NCBI GenBank assembly: GCA_036380355.1
Contig: DASVEW010000005.1
Coordinates: 1 to 10,770 of the forward strand
DNA: 10,770 nt
Source of the DNA: JACDAN01 sp036380355
GTDB taxonomy: Bacteria; Actinomycetota; Thermoleophilia; Gaiellales; Gaiellaceae
Direction: 5' to 3'
Shown here: piece by piece, positions 1-7,000 of the stretch
Layout of the letters: each line of letters starts with the position of its first letter
How positions within the stretch are numbered: position 1 is the first letter of the stretch
Translations under genes and position numbers: made by a program
The notes under the pieces: model-generated
Databases searched by the model: none
The model's input: only the letters and a program-made list of their open reading frames with translations
What the model was told of the DNA's origin: nothing

Positions 1-555
1 CATGACGGTCCAGCGGTTGGCCGGGCGCGCGTCGAGCTCCGAGTACACCTTGTAGATGTGGATCGGTTCGGGGATGTTCTTGAGCCGGACCCTTCCGCCG
101 TCGCTGTAGTGGAGCCCGCCGAGGCGACCCGCGAGTCGCGAGGTCGCGTCGCTGATGATCACCTCGCCGCCCGAGGCCCGCCCGCACAGGCGCGCCGCGA
201 CGTTGAGCGCGGCACCGCGGAAGCTTCCGTCCTCCAGCTGCACCGCTTCCCCGGAGTCGATGCCGATGCCGACGCGAAGGGGAATGTCGAACTCGACCGC
301 CGCCTCCTGAAACTGCGCCTGCAGATCGACGGCTGCGCGGATCGCCTGGCGCGCAGACGTGAACACGACGAGCGCCTCGTCCCCGCGCATCTCCACGAGC
401 TCCCCGTCGTGGGCCTCGACGTCGTCGTGCACGATGCCCGCGAACCGCTTGGACAGGGCCGCAGCGGCCTCGTCGCCGCACTCGTCGGTGTAGCGCGAAT
501 ACCCGCGGATGTCGGCGATCACGAACGTGCGAACGCTGCCGGAGCCTTCCGTCAT
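1..555 (-). CDS. Class III adenylate/guanylate cyclase domain protein (C-terminus beyond the window)
   Basis: The first 185 codons of a gene read leftward from an ATG at 555; the rest lies outside the window. The translation is a class III nucleotidyl cyclase catalytic domain at the very N-terminus, with no upstream sensor domain. Visible are the first metal-binding Asp in ADIRGYS (D15), the second in RGDEALVVF (D59), the core strand LRVGIGIDSGEA (93-104) and NVAARL with the transition-state Asn/Arg pair (N118, R122). The domain ends near residue 172 in IHIYKVYSEL. Enzymes of this family make cAMP or cGMP. The two positions that normally choose the purine are unusual: Glu at 55, where adenylate cyclases have Lys, and Ser at 111, where Asp or Thr is usual, so substrate and activity are uncertain. 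A GGAG lies about 10 bases before the ATG. The last visible residues (RPANRWTVM) could lead into a membrane segment or a further domain. It is divergent from the sigma-factor gene. Confidence 0.9.
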   Translation of the reverse strand, partial: MTEGSGSVRTFVIADIRGYSRYTDECGDEAAAALSKRFAGIVHDDVEAHDGELVEMRGDEALVVFTSARQAIRAAVDLQAQFQEAAVEFDIPLRVGIGIDSGEAVQLEDGSFRGAALNVAARLCGRASGGEVIISDATSRLAGRLGGLHYSDGGRVRLKNIPEPIHIYKVYSELDARPANRWTVM

Positions 556-637
556 CGACACGGCTCCAGTATGCCGCCGCACGGGTTCCGGGTCGAGAGC
601 GGCGAGGATTCCGGCCGCGAGCCCCTTGTGTAAAGGT

Positions 638-659
638 TTCGTACGAATCGGCCGATCGG
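638..659. promoter_or_regulatory. Cluster of short perfect palindromes between divergent cyclase and sigma genes
   Basis: The 202-bp gap between the two divergent start codons holds no gene. It contains three overlapping or adjacent perfect palindromes: TTCGTACGAA (638-647), ATCGGCCGAT (647-656) and CCGATCGG (652-659). They lie about 83-104 bp from the cyclase ATG and 98-120 bp from the sigma ATG, where an operator serving either promoter could sit. Palindromes of 8-10 bp are not rare in GC-rich DNA. I do not recognise a known regulator site, so an operator role is inference. Confidence 0.3.
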
Positions 660-690
660 GCAGAAAAAGCGCCCGCAGAGCGTTAAAACC

Positions 691-696
691 TATAGA
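691..696 (+). promoter_or_regulatory. Possible -10 element for the sigma-factor gene
   Basis: TATAGA in the AT-rich patch gttaaaacctatagat is the most -10-like sequence upstream of the sigma gene and lies about 62 bases before its ATG. No convincing -35 hexamer sits 16-18 bases upstream, so the assignment is weak. A small inverted repeat, GCCTGC-C-GCAGGC (704-716), would fall in the leader. Confidence 0.25.
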
Positions 697-757
697 TCGG
701 CGCGCCTGCCGCAGGCCCGTGTGCGCGCGCCGCCCCTGACGAACCAACGGAGAACCA

Positions 758-1825
758 ATGCTGACTGAACTTGCCCTGGGCAACGATGCCCTAGACACGA
801 ACGAGGCTGTCGCCACGTTCATCCACAACGCGCAGGAGCGCGGCTCCGTCCGCACGACGGAGATCGACGCCCTGCAGCACGAGTTCGAGCTCGACGAGGA
901 GGCCCTCGCCGCGCTTCGCGCTGCGCTCGAGGAGGCCGACGTCGAGATCGAGGAGGACGCCGCCACCGGGCAGCCCGAGCTCGACCTGACGCCCGGCGTC
1001 GGCGGGACGACGGATTCCCTCCAGCTCTTCCTCAACGACCTCGGCCGCTACCCGCTCCTGACCGCCGCCGACGAGGTCGCGCTCGCGAAGCGGATCGAGC
1101 GCGGAGACCGCGCAGCCCACGAGCTGATGGTGAACTCGAACCTGCGCCTGGTCGTCTCGCTCGCGAAGAAGTACCAGGGCCACGGCGTCTCGCTCCTGGA
1201 CCTGATCCAGGACGGGATCATCGGCCTCAACCGCGCGGTCGAGAAGTTCGACTACCGCAAGGGCTTCAAGTTCTCGACCTACGCGACCTGGTGGATCCGG
1301 CAGGCGTGCCAGCGGGCCGTCGCCAACCAGTCCGCGACGATCCGGATCCCCGTGCACGTGCACGAGCGCCGGATGAAGCTGCGGCGCGCGCGCCAGAAGC
1401 TCGAGACGCAGCTCGGCCGGGCCCCGACCATCGAGGAGCTCGCCGAGGCGGCGCAGCTGAAGCTGAGCCACGCCGAGGAGGCGCTCGAAGCCGTCGAGGT
1501 CTCGGCGTCGCTCAACCAGACGATCGGCGACGGCGACCAGGAGTTCGGCGACATGTTCGCCGACGACAGCGCGGCGGATCCCATCGAGCTCGCCGACATC
1601 TCGCTCGAGCGGGACAGGCTCCGCGACGCCCTCGCCGAGCTGGACGAGCGTGAGCGGCGCGTGCTCGAGCTCCGTTTCGGCCTCGGCGACACCGAGTCGG
1701 CGACGAGCCTCGAGGAGATCGGCCGCGAGCTGGGACTCACGCGCGAGCGCGTCCGCCAGCTCGAGGCCAGGGCGCTCCAGCAGCTTCACGGTCTGCTCGC
1801 GGACCGCGTCGAAGTAGCGGCGTAG
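758..1825 (+). CDS. RNA polymerase sigma factor, sigma-70 family (RpoD/SigA-like)
   Basis: A 355-residue sigma factor that directs core RNA polymerase to promoters. Residues 1-80 are an acidic, Glu/Asp-rich N-terminal part like a short region 1.1. Region 1.2 begins near SLQLFLNDLGRYPLL (87-101). Region 2 covers about 120-190, with NSNLRLVVSLAKKY, the core-binding DLIQDGIIGL and the promoter-melting/-10 segment KGFKFSTYATWWIRQA (169-184). Region 3 follows from RIPVHVHE (196-203) to about 275. Region 4 ends in the -35-binding helix-turn-helix, SLEEIGRELGLTRERVRQLE (317-336). A full set of regions 1.2-4.2 marks group 1 or 2, not an ECF factor. Whether it is the primary factor or a paralogue cannot be told here; 355 residues is short for a primary factor. 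The ATG has ACGGAG ahead (GGAG 749-752). The strong hairpin after the stop ends the unit, so it is probably monocistronic. Confidence 0.95.
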   Translation: MLTELALGNDALDTNEAVATFIHNAQERGSVRTTEIDALQHEFELDEEALAALRAALEEADVEIEEDAATGQPELDLTPGVGGTTDSLQLFLNDLGRYPLLTAADEVALAKRIERGDRAAHELMVNSNLRLVVSLAKKYQGHGVSLLDLIQDGIIGLNRAVEKFDYRKGFKFSTYATWWIRQACQRAVANQSATIRIPVHVHERRMKLRRARQKLETQLGRAPTIEELAEAAQLKLSHAEEALEAVEVSASLNQTIGDGDQEFGDMFADDSAADPIELADISLERDRLRDALAELDERERRVLELRFGLGDTESATSLEEIGRELGLTRERVRQLEARALQQLHGLLADRVEVAA

Positions 1826-1829
1826 CAGC

Positions 1830-1852
1830 GGCGGCGGGCCTCGCCCGCCGCC
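1830..1852. terminator. GC hairpin between convergent sigma and YihY genes
   Basis: A perfect 10-bp stem, GGCGGCGGGC (1830-1839) with GCCCGCCGCC (1843-1852), closes a 3-base loop, CTC. It starts 5 bases after the sigma-factor stop codon and lies 13 bases beyond the end of the converging gene, so it could stop transcription from both sides. No T-run follows, as is common for actinobacterial terminators. Confidence 0.75.
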
Positions 1853-1864
1853 CCACCTACCGCG

Positions 1865-2827
1865 CTAGTCCTTCGGCGGAGCCTGCAGCTCCACCTCGGC
1901 CGGCTCGCCTCGCCGGAGCTCCCGGCTCCGCTCGGCTTCGGCGTTCACCTCCGCGCCGAAGAGCAGTGCGAGCCCGCTGATCCAGAGCCAGGTCAGCATG
2001 ATGATCACGGCGGCGATCGACCCCCACGCCTTGTTGTACGAGGCGAACTGGCCGACGTAGACGGCGAACAGGCCGGACGCCACCAGCCAGACGAACACGC
2101 TGAACACCGTGCCGAACGAGAGGAAGCGCCAGCGGGGATGGTCGACGTTCGGCCCCAGGTAGAGGATCGCCGCGAAGGCGAACAGGAGCCCGAGGATCAG
2201 CACGGGCCACTGCGCCGTCCACCACAGCCACTTCACGACCGCCTCGAGCCCGACGGCGTCCCCGACCCAGCCGGAGAGGTGCGGCCCGAGCACGAGGAGT
2301 CCGAACGCCAGGCCGAAGGCCACCAGCAGCAGGATGATCATCACGAGCGCGGTCAGCCGCCGCTTGAAGAAGCCGCGCGTCTCTTCCCGGTCGTAGGCCG
2401 AGTTCAGCGCCCACATCAGTGTGTCCATCGCGCCGGTCACGGTCCAGAGCGCCAGCACCGAACCGACGACGATCAGCGTGTACCCCGAGTTGGCCTGCGT
2501 CTCCGTCACGCGCACCAGCGTCTCCTCGAGAAGCGTCAGTGCCTCCTGTGGCGCGATCCCTTCGAGCCGCTCGATGATCTCCGAGACGGCATCCTCGTCG
2601 CCGACGAGGCTGAAGATGCCGACGGCGACGAGCAGGACCGACGGGATCGCGAGGAAGGCGTAGTAGGCGAGCGCCGCAGCCAGATTCGTGATGTGGTCCT
2701 TGACGGACTCCTTGCCGGCGCGGACGATGATCGCCAGGTAGTCGCGCTTGGAGAGGTCGCGCGGCGTCGGCTCGGCGAGGGTTGGCTCGTCCTGTTCCGG
2801 TTGCGGCTGGGTCTGCGCCTCGCTCAT
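1865..2827 (-). CDS. YihY/virulence factor BrkB family inner-membrane protein
   Basis: A 320-residue multi-pass membrane protein. It has a polar N-terminal tail rich in Gln/Glu/Pro (1-25), about six hydrophobic segments (roughly 48-75, 115-140, 157-183, 204-224, 236-258, 268-294) and a charged C-terminal tail. Family hallmarks are the N-terminal DHITNLAAALAYYAFLAIPS (44-63), WTVTGAMDTLMWALNSAY (128-145), and the ending YNKAWGSIAAVII...LWISGLALLFGAEVNAE (264-297). The family was once called ribonuclease BN, a name since withdrawn; its molecular role is not established, and export or cell-envelope functions have been proposed. The ATG at 2827 has only a weak purine-rich stretch before it. It is transcribed alone, convergent with the sigma gene and divergent from the ABC permease gene. 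Confidence 0.93.
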   Translation of the reverse strand: MSEAQTQPQPEQDEPTLAEPTPRDLSKRDYLAIIVRAGKESVKDHITNLAAALAYYAFLAIPSVLLVAVGIFSLVGDEDAVSEIIERLEGIAPQEALTLLEETLVRVTETQANSGYTLIVVGSVLALWTVTGAMDTLMWALNSAYDREETRGFFKRRLTALVMIILLLVAFGLAFGLLVLGPHLSGWVGDAVGLEAVVKWLWWTAQWPVLILGLLFAFAAILYLGPNVDHPRWRFLSFGTVFSVFVWLVASGLFAVYVGQFASYNKAWGSIAAVIIMLTWLWISGLALLFGAEVNAEAERSRELRRGEPAEVELQAPPKD

Positions 2828-2915
2828 TCGCTCAGGTCCGTTCCCGAATCTCGCCGGACTAAGCCCCGGCCAACGAACTTAAAGTGCTCTTAGGCGGCGC
2901 TGGTTTGATCAGACC
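2828..2915. promoter_or_regulatory. Divergent intergenic region, YihY gene and ABC permease gene
   Basis: This 88-bp gap must hold promoters for both directions. On the plus side no Shine-Dalgarno sequence precedes the GTG at 2916. A weak -10-like TTTGAT (2904-2909) ends 6 bases before it, which would fit a leaderless transcript, but no good -35 is visible. The AT-richer patch cttaaagtgctctta (2878-2892) is the only other notable sequence. Confidence 0.3.
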
Positions 2916-4592
2916 GTGTTCTACCTCCGCTACCTGCGCGCCGAGCTTCTGCGGCGAAGAGCGCGGACGATCCTGACGATGCTCGGCCTCGCGCTCGGCG
3001 TCGGGCTCGTGATCGCGATCTCGAGCCTCTCGAGCGGGCTCGAGCGGGCGCAGAAGGCGACGCTCGATCCCCTGGCCGGAATCGGAACCGACCTGACCGT
3101 CACGCGCTCTGCTTCTGAGTCCGAGGGTCCGTTCGGAGGCCGCGGCGGCGGCGGCCGGGAGTTCGTCGAGGCGAACCAGGCGGCCGTCACCGACCTCTCC
3201 AAGCTCGGCAAGCCAGGAGAGCGCTTCGTCCACGATTTCTTCCTGCCGGGCGCCCAGCTGACCTTCTCGCAGAGCCAGGCGAAGGAGATCGCGGCGCTCG
3301 ACGGCGTCGCGGCGGTCTCCTCCGGGCTGACGCTGCAGGCGGTGCACCAGGAGGGCAAGGTGCCGGAGATCGTCGCCCGCGTCCGGACCGGCGGAGACCG
3401 CATCGACGTCGCGCGGAGGATCACTCCTCCGACGGAGGCCGAGCTGGCGCAGATCCAGGCGTGCATCGAGAAGCAGGGCGGCGGCACAGGCGGCGGCGGC
3501 GAGGGCGGCGGGCTCGGCGGCCGCGGCGGAGGCGACGGCGCGCGCGGCGTTCGAGGAGCCCTCCTCGGCCCGAACGGAGGCGCCTTCGCCAAGTGCCTGC
3601 CCAAGCGGATGCAGGAGTTCCGCGCGACGATCACGACCCCGCGCGAGACGCTCGAGCAGGTCGTGAACCCGCCGCAAACGGACATCCAGAGCGAGTCGTA
3701 CACGATCGCCGGCGTCGAGACGGGCAAGCCCGGCATGGGGCTCGTCACTCCCGCGCAGGTGATCCAGGGTCGCTTTCTCTCCGCGGGACGCGAGGCGCTC
3801 GTCTCGGCGGCGTACGCCGCGCGCCACTCGCTCGAGGTCGGTTCGACGCTGAACCTGAACGGGACGAAGCTCGAGGTCGTCGGCCTCGTCGAGCCGCCGC
3901 TCGGCGGCCAGGGCGCCGACGTGTACCTGCCCCTTGCCCAGCTGCAGACGCTGTCCGGCCAGAAGGACCTCGTCAACGTCGTCCTCGTCCGCGCCGAGGA
4001 CAGCTCGTCGGTCGCCACCGCCGAGCAGAGCATCACGGAGAGCTACGCGCAGGCCCAGGTCGCGACCTCCAAGCAGGTCGCCGACCGGATCAGCGGCTCG
4101 CTCGTCGACGCAGCCGACCTCTCGCACAACCTCGGGATCGCGCTCTCGATCGTGGCGGCCGCGGCGGCCTTTCTCCTCGCCGCGCTGCTCGCGCTCTCCT
4201 CCGTGGGCAAGCGTGTGCGCGAGCTCGGAACGCTCAAGGCGCTCGGCTGGACGCAGGGGAAGGTCGTGCGACAGATCGCGGGCGAGTCGCTGGCCCAGGG
4301 GATTCTCGGTGGGCTTGCCGGCATCGTGCTCGGCCTCGTCGTGATTGCCCTGATCAACGCCTTCGGCCCGACCCTGACTGCGAGCTCGACCGTGGGCGGC
4401 TTCGACGTGTTCGGCGTCCAGCAGGCGGCGCAGACCGCTTCTCGGACGGTGTCTCTGACGGCGCCGGCGGAGGCGTCGATCCTGCTCGCCGGGTTCGGGC
4501 TCGCACTCCTCGGCGGCCTGCTCGCCGGAGCGACCGGGGCGCTGCGTGCCGCGCGCCTGCGACCCGCGGACGCATTGAGGGCCGTCGATTGA
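2916..4592 (+). CDS. ABC transporter permease, MacB/FtsX family
   Basis: A 558-residue permease with the MacB/FtsX layout. A positively charged N-terminus (FYLRYLRAELLRRRART) leads into a membrane helix (about 18-40). A large extracytoplasmic domain spans 41-400, and three C-terminal helices follow (about 408-430, 460-482, 520-543). The cytoplasmic coupling stretch VGKRVRELGTLKALGWTQGK (430-449) and the terminal RAARLRPADALRAVD (544-558) are family signatures. The extracytoplasmic domain carries a glycine-rich insertion (188-211, GGGTGGGGEGGG and on) bracketed by C183 and C227, the only cysteines I see in the protein, so a disulfide-closed loop is possible. Related transporters move lipids, lipoproteins or peptides, or act as mechanotransmitters; the substrate here is unknown. 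The GTG start is chosen because the family's N-terminal motif begins right there, though no ribosome-binding site precedes it. It overlaps the ATPase gene by 4 bp. Confidence 0.92.
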   Translation: MFYLRYLRAELLRRRARTILTMLGLALGVGLVIAISSLSSGLERAQKATLDPLAGIGTDLTVTRSASESEGPFGGRGGGGREFVEANQAAVTDLSKLGKPGERFVHDFFLPGAQLTFSQSQAKEIAALDGVAAVSSGLTLQAVHQEGKVPEIVARVRTGGDRIDVARRITPPTEAELAQIQACIEKQGGGTGGGGEGGGLGGRGGGDGARGVRGALLGPNGGAFAKCLPKRMQEFRATITTPRETLEQVVNPPQTDIQSESYTIAGVETGKPGMGLVTPAQVIQGRFLSAGREALVSAAYAARHSLEVGSTLNLNGTKLEVVGLVEPPLGGQGADVYLPLAQLQTLSGQKDLVNVVLVRAEDSSSVATAEQSITESYAQAQVATSKQVADRISGSLVDAADLSHNLGIALSIVAAAAAFLLAALLALSSVGKRVRELGTLKALGWTQGKVVRQIAGESLAQGILGGLAGIVLGLVVIALINAFGPTLTASSTVGGFDVFGVQQAAQTASRTVSLTAPAEASILLAGFGLALLGGLLAGATGALRAARLRPADALRAVD

Positions 4593-5272
4593 GCCAGTAC
4601 GAGCTCAGCGGCGTCGGCCGGTCGTTCACTCGAGGATCGGCGCTGATCCACGCGGTCGAGGACGTCGAGCTCGCGATCGAGCCCGGCGAGTTCGTCGCGA
4701 TCGAAGGGCCGAGCGGGTCGGGAAAGACGACCCTGTTACAGCTGCTCGGCGCGCTCGACCGACCTTCGAGCGGGCGAGTGTTCTTCGCCGGACGCGACCT
4801 TGCCGGCCTCTCGGAGAAGGAGCTCGCCGAACTGCGCCTGCGCTCCTTCGGCTTCATCTTCCAGCAGTTCAACCTGATCCCGACCCTCACCGCTCTCGAG
4901 AACGTCGAGGCGAAGCTGGCTCCTCTCGGAGCGTCGAGCGCCGAGCAGCGTCAGCGCGCCGAAGCGATGCTCGCCGAGGTGGGGCTTGCGAGCCGGGCCG
5001 AGCATCTGCCGACCCAGCTCTCGGGCGGCGAGCAGCAGCGGGTCGCGATCGCCCGCGCACTCTCCGTCGAGCCGCAGGTGATCCTCGCCGACGAGCCGAC
5101 CGGGAACCTCGACACACGTACCGGCGCCGAGATCGTCGAGCTCCTCGCGGGTCTCGCCTCGCGGCATGGCTCGACGGTGATCGTCGCCACGCACGACGCC
5201 ACACTTGCCGGCCGGGCTCCCCGCCGCCTGGCAATGCGTGACGGACGGCTGCTCGCAGCCGTCGCGGCCTAG
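4589..5272 (+). CDS. ABC transporter ATP-binding protein, MacB/LolD type
   Basis: A 227-residue ATPase that powers the permease encoded just upstream. All nucleotide-binding motifs are intact: Walker A GPSGSGKT (40-47), Q-loop Q92 in FIFQQFNLIPTLTALENVE, signature LSGGEQQRVAIARAL (144-158), Walker B VILADEPTGNLD (164-175) and H-loop H202 in ATHD. The Q-loop sequence and DEPTGNLD are typical of the MacB/LolD/FtsE class. The start is taken as TTG at 4589, which overlaps the permease stop (TTGA), with GAGGG (4577-4581) 7 bases ahead. No ATG or GTG lies nearby in frame, and the first residues (SQYELSGVGRSF) align with the usual start of the domain. The frame stays open upstream into the permease gene, but that translation is arginine-rich nonsense. 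The pair looks like a complete two-gene exporter. Confidence 0.94.
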   Translation: MSQYELSGVGRSFTRGSALIHAVEDVELAIEPGEFVAIEGPSGSGKTTLLQLLGALDRPSSGRVFFAGRDLAGLSEKELAELRLRSFGFIFQQFNLIPTLTALENVEAKLAPLGASSAEQRQRAEAMLAEVGLASRAEHLPTQLSGGEQQRVAIARALSVEPQVILADEPTGNLDTRTGAEIVELLAGLASRHGSTVIVATHDATLAGRAPRRLAMRDGRLLAAVAA

Positions 5273-6561
5273 CGACCGGCGCGGGCCGCCTCGTACTCCT
5301 CGCGCGGGACGTTCCAGACTGCGAGCTTCGGGCGGCGCCACAGGCCGGGCAGCGTCCCACGGACGACGAGCAGGACGCAGAGGACCCAGTAGCAGAGCGG
5401 GAACCACGGCGCCCAGGGGAACTGCCGCACGAGCCCGGGGTCGTGCCGGTGATCCAGCCGGATGCCGACGACCGCCTGGAGGATCCCCGCGAGGATCGTG
5501 ACCGCGCCGAACAGCGCCAGGAACGGCGCAATCTCCGGCGGCGGGACGCCGAGCGGCTCGCTGAGCGTCCAGACCAGCGTTGCGCCCACCAGCGCGTGCG
5601 CCCAGACGATCGACAGTCCTCCCGTCAGGAGCAGCGGCCACATGCGCCAGTTCGCCGGCTTCAGCGCGCGGAGCGTGTGGCGCCGTAGCACCTGCGCGAG
5701 ACCGACGACCCACCGGTGCCGCTGCCGCCACAGCGCCCCGAGCGACTCGGGTGCCTGCATCCCGAAGAGCGCCGCCGGCTCGTAGACGACCTCGCGGCCG
5801 GCGAGCTGCAGCCTCCACGTCATGTCGATGTCCTCGGTCACCATGTCCGGCGCGAAACCGCCGAGCCCGACGATTGCGCTGCGATCGAAGAGCGCGCAGA
5901 GCCCGGAGAACGTCATCAGCCGCCCCCAGACGGCGTCGCCGCGACGCTGCACCCCGACCGTGGCCGAGAACTCGATCGCCTGCAGGCGCGCCAGGAAGGT
6001 GCGCGTGTTGAGCACGCGGGGATTCCCGGTGACGAGCGCGACCGTCGTCGCGTCGACGAAGTGCGGAACCATCTGCTCGAGGACGGCGGCGTCGGGCAGG
6101 CCGTCCGCGTCCATGAGCAGCACGAGCTCGCCCCGGCAGAGCGGGAGCGCGTCGTTGATCGCCATCGACTTCCCCTCGTTCGTCGACTTGCGCAGCAGCC
6201 GGACGCGGCCCGACTCGACGTACGGCAGAACGAGGCGCCTGGTCTCGTCCGTCGAGCCGTCGTCCACGACGATCACGTCGAGCTCCGGCCAACTGATGCC
6301 GAGCACGGCATCCAGCGCGCCGGCGATCACCGTCTCCTCGTTGTGGGCGGGGATCACCACGGAGATCACCGGATACCGAGACCTTGCACGATCGAGGCCG
6401 TCGGGCTCGGCCACGTACCAGCGGGTGGCATCGGGCCGTGAGCGGAAGCCGAGCGAGCCGACCGCCGAGAGAAGGCCGCTGCCGAGCGGATGGGCGCAGA
6501 GGAACGCCGCGAAGATCGTGTACGCGGGGTTCTCCCACAGCGCGTCGAAGAAGGGCCTCAC
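5269..6561 (-). CDS. Membrane processive glycosyltransferase family 2 (PgaC/IcaA-like)
   Basis: A 430-residue polysaccharide synthase of the PgaC/cellulose-synthase type. One or two N-terminal hydrophobic segments (about 12-38) precede the cytoplasmic GT-A domain: VVIPAHNEE (68-76), VVDDGSTDE (98-106), the metal-binding DAD (151-153), the catalytic-base region TEDIDMTWRL (242-251) and the processivity motif RQRHRW (279-284). Three C-terminal membrane segments follow (about 308-334, 344-366, 387-403). Such enzymes polymerise a UDP-sugar and extrude the chain; poly-beta-1,6-GlcNAc is the product in PgaC and IcaA, but the sugar cannot be read from sequence. The GTG start (6559-6561) overlaps the stop of the upstream gene (GTGA), implying translational coupling. 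The frame stays open further upstream, but that part is out-of-frame Arg/Gly-rich sequence inside the neighbour. Its stop codon overlaps that of the convergent ATPase gene. Confidence 0.9.
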   Translation of the reverse strand: MRPFFDALWENPAYTIFAAFLCAHPLGSGLLSAVGSLGFRSRPDATRWYVAEPDGLDRARSRYPVISVVIPAHNEETVIAGALDAVLGISWPELDVIVVDDGSTDETRRLVLPYVESGRVRLLRKSTNEGKSMAINDALPLCRGELVLLMDADGLPDAAVLEQMVPHFVDATTVALVTGNPRVLNTRTFLARLQAIEFSATVGVQRRGDAVWGRLMTFSGLCALFDRSAIVGLGGFAPDMVTEDIDMTWRLQLAGREVVYEPAALFGMQAPESLGALWRQRHRWVVGLAQVLRRHTLRALKPANWRMWPLLLTGGLSIVWAHALVGATLVWTLSEPLGVPPPEIAPFLALFGAVTILAGILQAVVGIRLDHRHDPGLVRQFPWAPWFPLCYWVLCVLLVVRGTLPGLWRRPKLAVWNVPREEYEAARAGR

Positions 6562-6944
6562 GTCTCGGCGCCGCGGGTGACGTACCGCCGCCCGCCCTCC
6601 TCGCCCTCGATCGTGATCTCGCCCTCCAGCAGGTCGGCCCGCAGCGCGGTTGGCGCCGGCCTGCCCAGGGCGTCGAGCGCCGGCCGGGCGCGGGTGGCGT
6701 CGAGCCCTTCCCGGCGGGCACGCATCAGCGGCGGGCGGAACACCACGACCGCCAGCGCGACCGCGAGGAGGGCGACGAACACGCACAGGCTGACGAGGAA
6801 CAGCGTGACCCGGAGCGCGATCTCGCCGGCGTGGAGCGACAGCCAGACGACGAGCGCGGCCGTCAGAAGCCAGCCGAGGAGGGCGAGCGCAAGCTGTCGC
6901 CAGTAGCCGCGGCCGTCGTCCAGCGCTCCGGTGGCGACGCGCAA
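6558..6944 (-). CDS. Small two-helix membrane protein, PgaD-like by context
   Basis: A 128-residue protein with two hydrophobic helices (about 18-37 and 45-69) separated by a short HAGEIALR turn. A basic cytoplasmic stretch (FRPPLMRARREG) and a polar C-terminal tail follow, ending LLEGEITIEGEEGGRRYVTRGAET. I see no enzyme motif. Its length, two-helix topology and 4-bp overlap with the downstream PgaC-like synthase match the accessory subunit PgaD, which supports the synthase in poly-GlcNAc producers. That is inference from context, as the sequence itself is not clearly PgaD. The TTG start is supported by a perfect AGGAGG only 4 bases upstream and by the lack of another good start before the first helix. 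Confidence 0.75.
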   Translation of the reverse strand: MRVATGALDDGRGYWRQLALALLGWLLTAALVVWLSLHAGEIALRVTLFLVSLCVFVALLAVALAVVVFRPPLMRARREGLDATRARPALDALGRPAPTALRADLLEGEITIEGEEGGRRYVTRGAET

Positions 6945-6948
6945 GGTT

Positions 6949-6954
6949 CCTCCT
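6949..6954 (-). promoter_or_regulatory. Shine-Dalgarno AGGAGG deciding a TTG start
   Basis: On the minus strand AGGAGG is followed by AACC and then TTG (6944). The consensus ribosome-binding site fixes the otherwise doubtful TTG as the start of the two-helix membrane protein, although the 4-base spacing is short. Confidence 0.6.
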
Positions 6955-7000
6955 GACCGTGGGGGCAGCGGAGCCCCGCAGGACCGGAGCGTACCCCGCG

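Noticed and set aside
791..1789. A 332-codon minus-strand frame opposite the sigma factor
   Set aside because: Mirror of the sigma gene's codon bias; no motif and no ribosome-binding site of note.
2859..4127. Minus-strand frames of 422 and 368 codons opposite the permease
   Set aside because: Both are composition shadows; the plus strand carries recognisable MacB/FtsX motifs and membrane helices.
3461..4588. In-frame upstream extension of the ATPase reading frame through the permease gene, giving a 603-residue product
   Set aside because: The extension is Arg/Ala-rich out-of-frame translation of the clearly real permease, and the ATPase domain begins naturally at TTG 4589.
4736..6721. A 661-codon minus-strand frame spanning the ATPase and glycosyltransferase genes
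   Set aside because: Arg/Gly/Ala-rich and out of frame with both recognised proteins.
6562..6786. N-terminal extension of the glycosyltransferase to an upstream start
   Set aside because: The added 75 residues are Arg/Gly/Pro-rich, out of frame inside the two-helix protein gene. The GTG at 6561 is followed at once by the family-like N-terminal segment.
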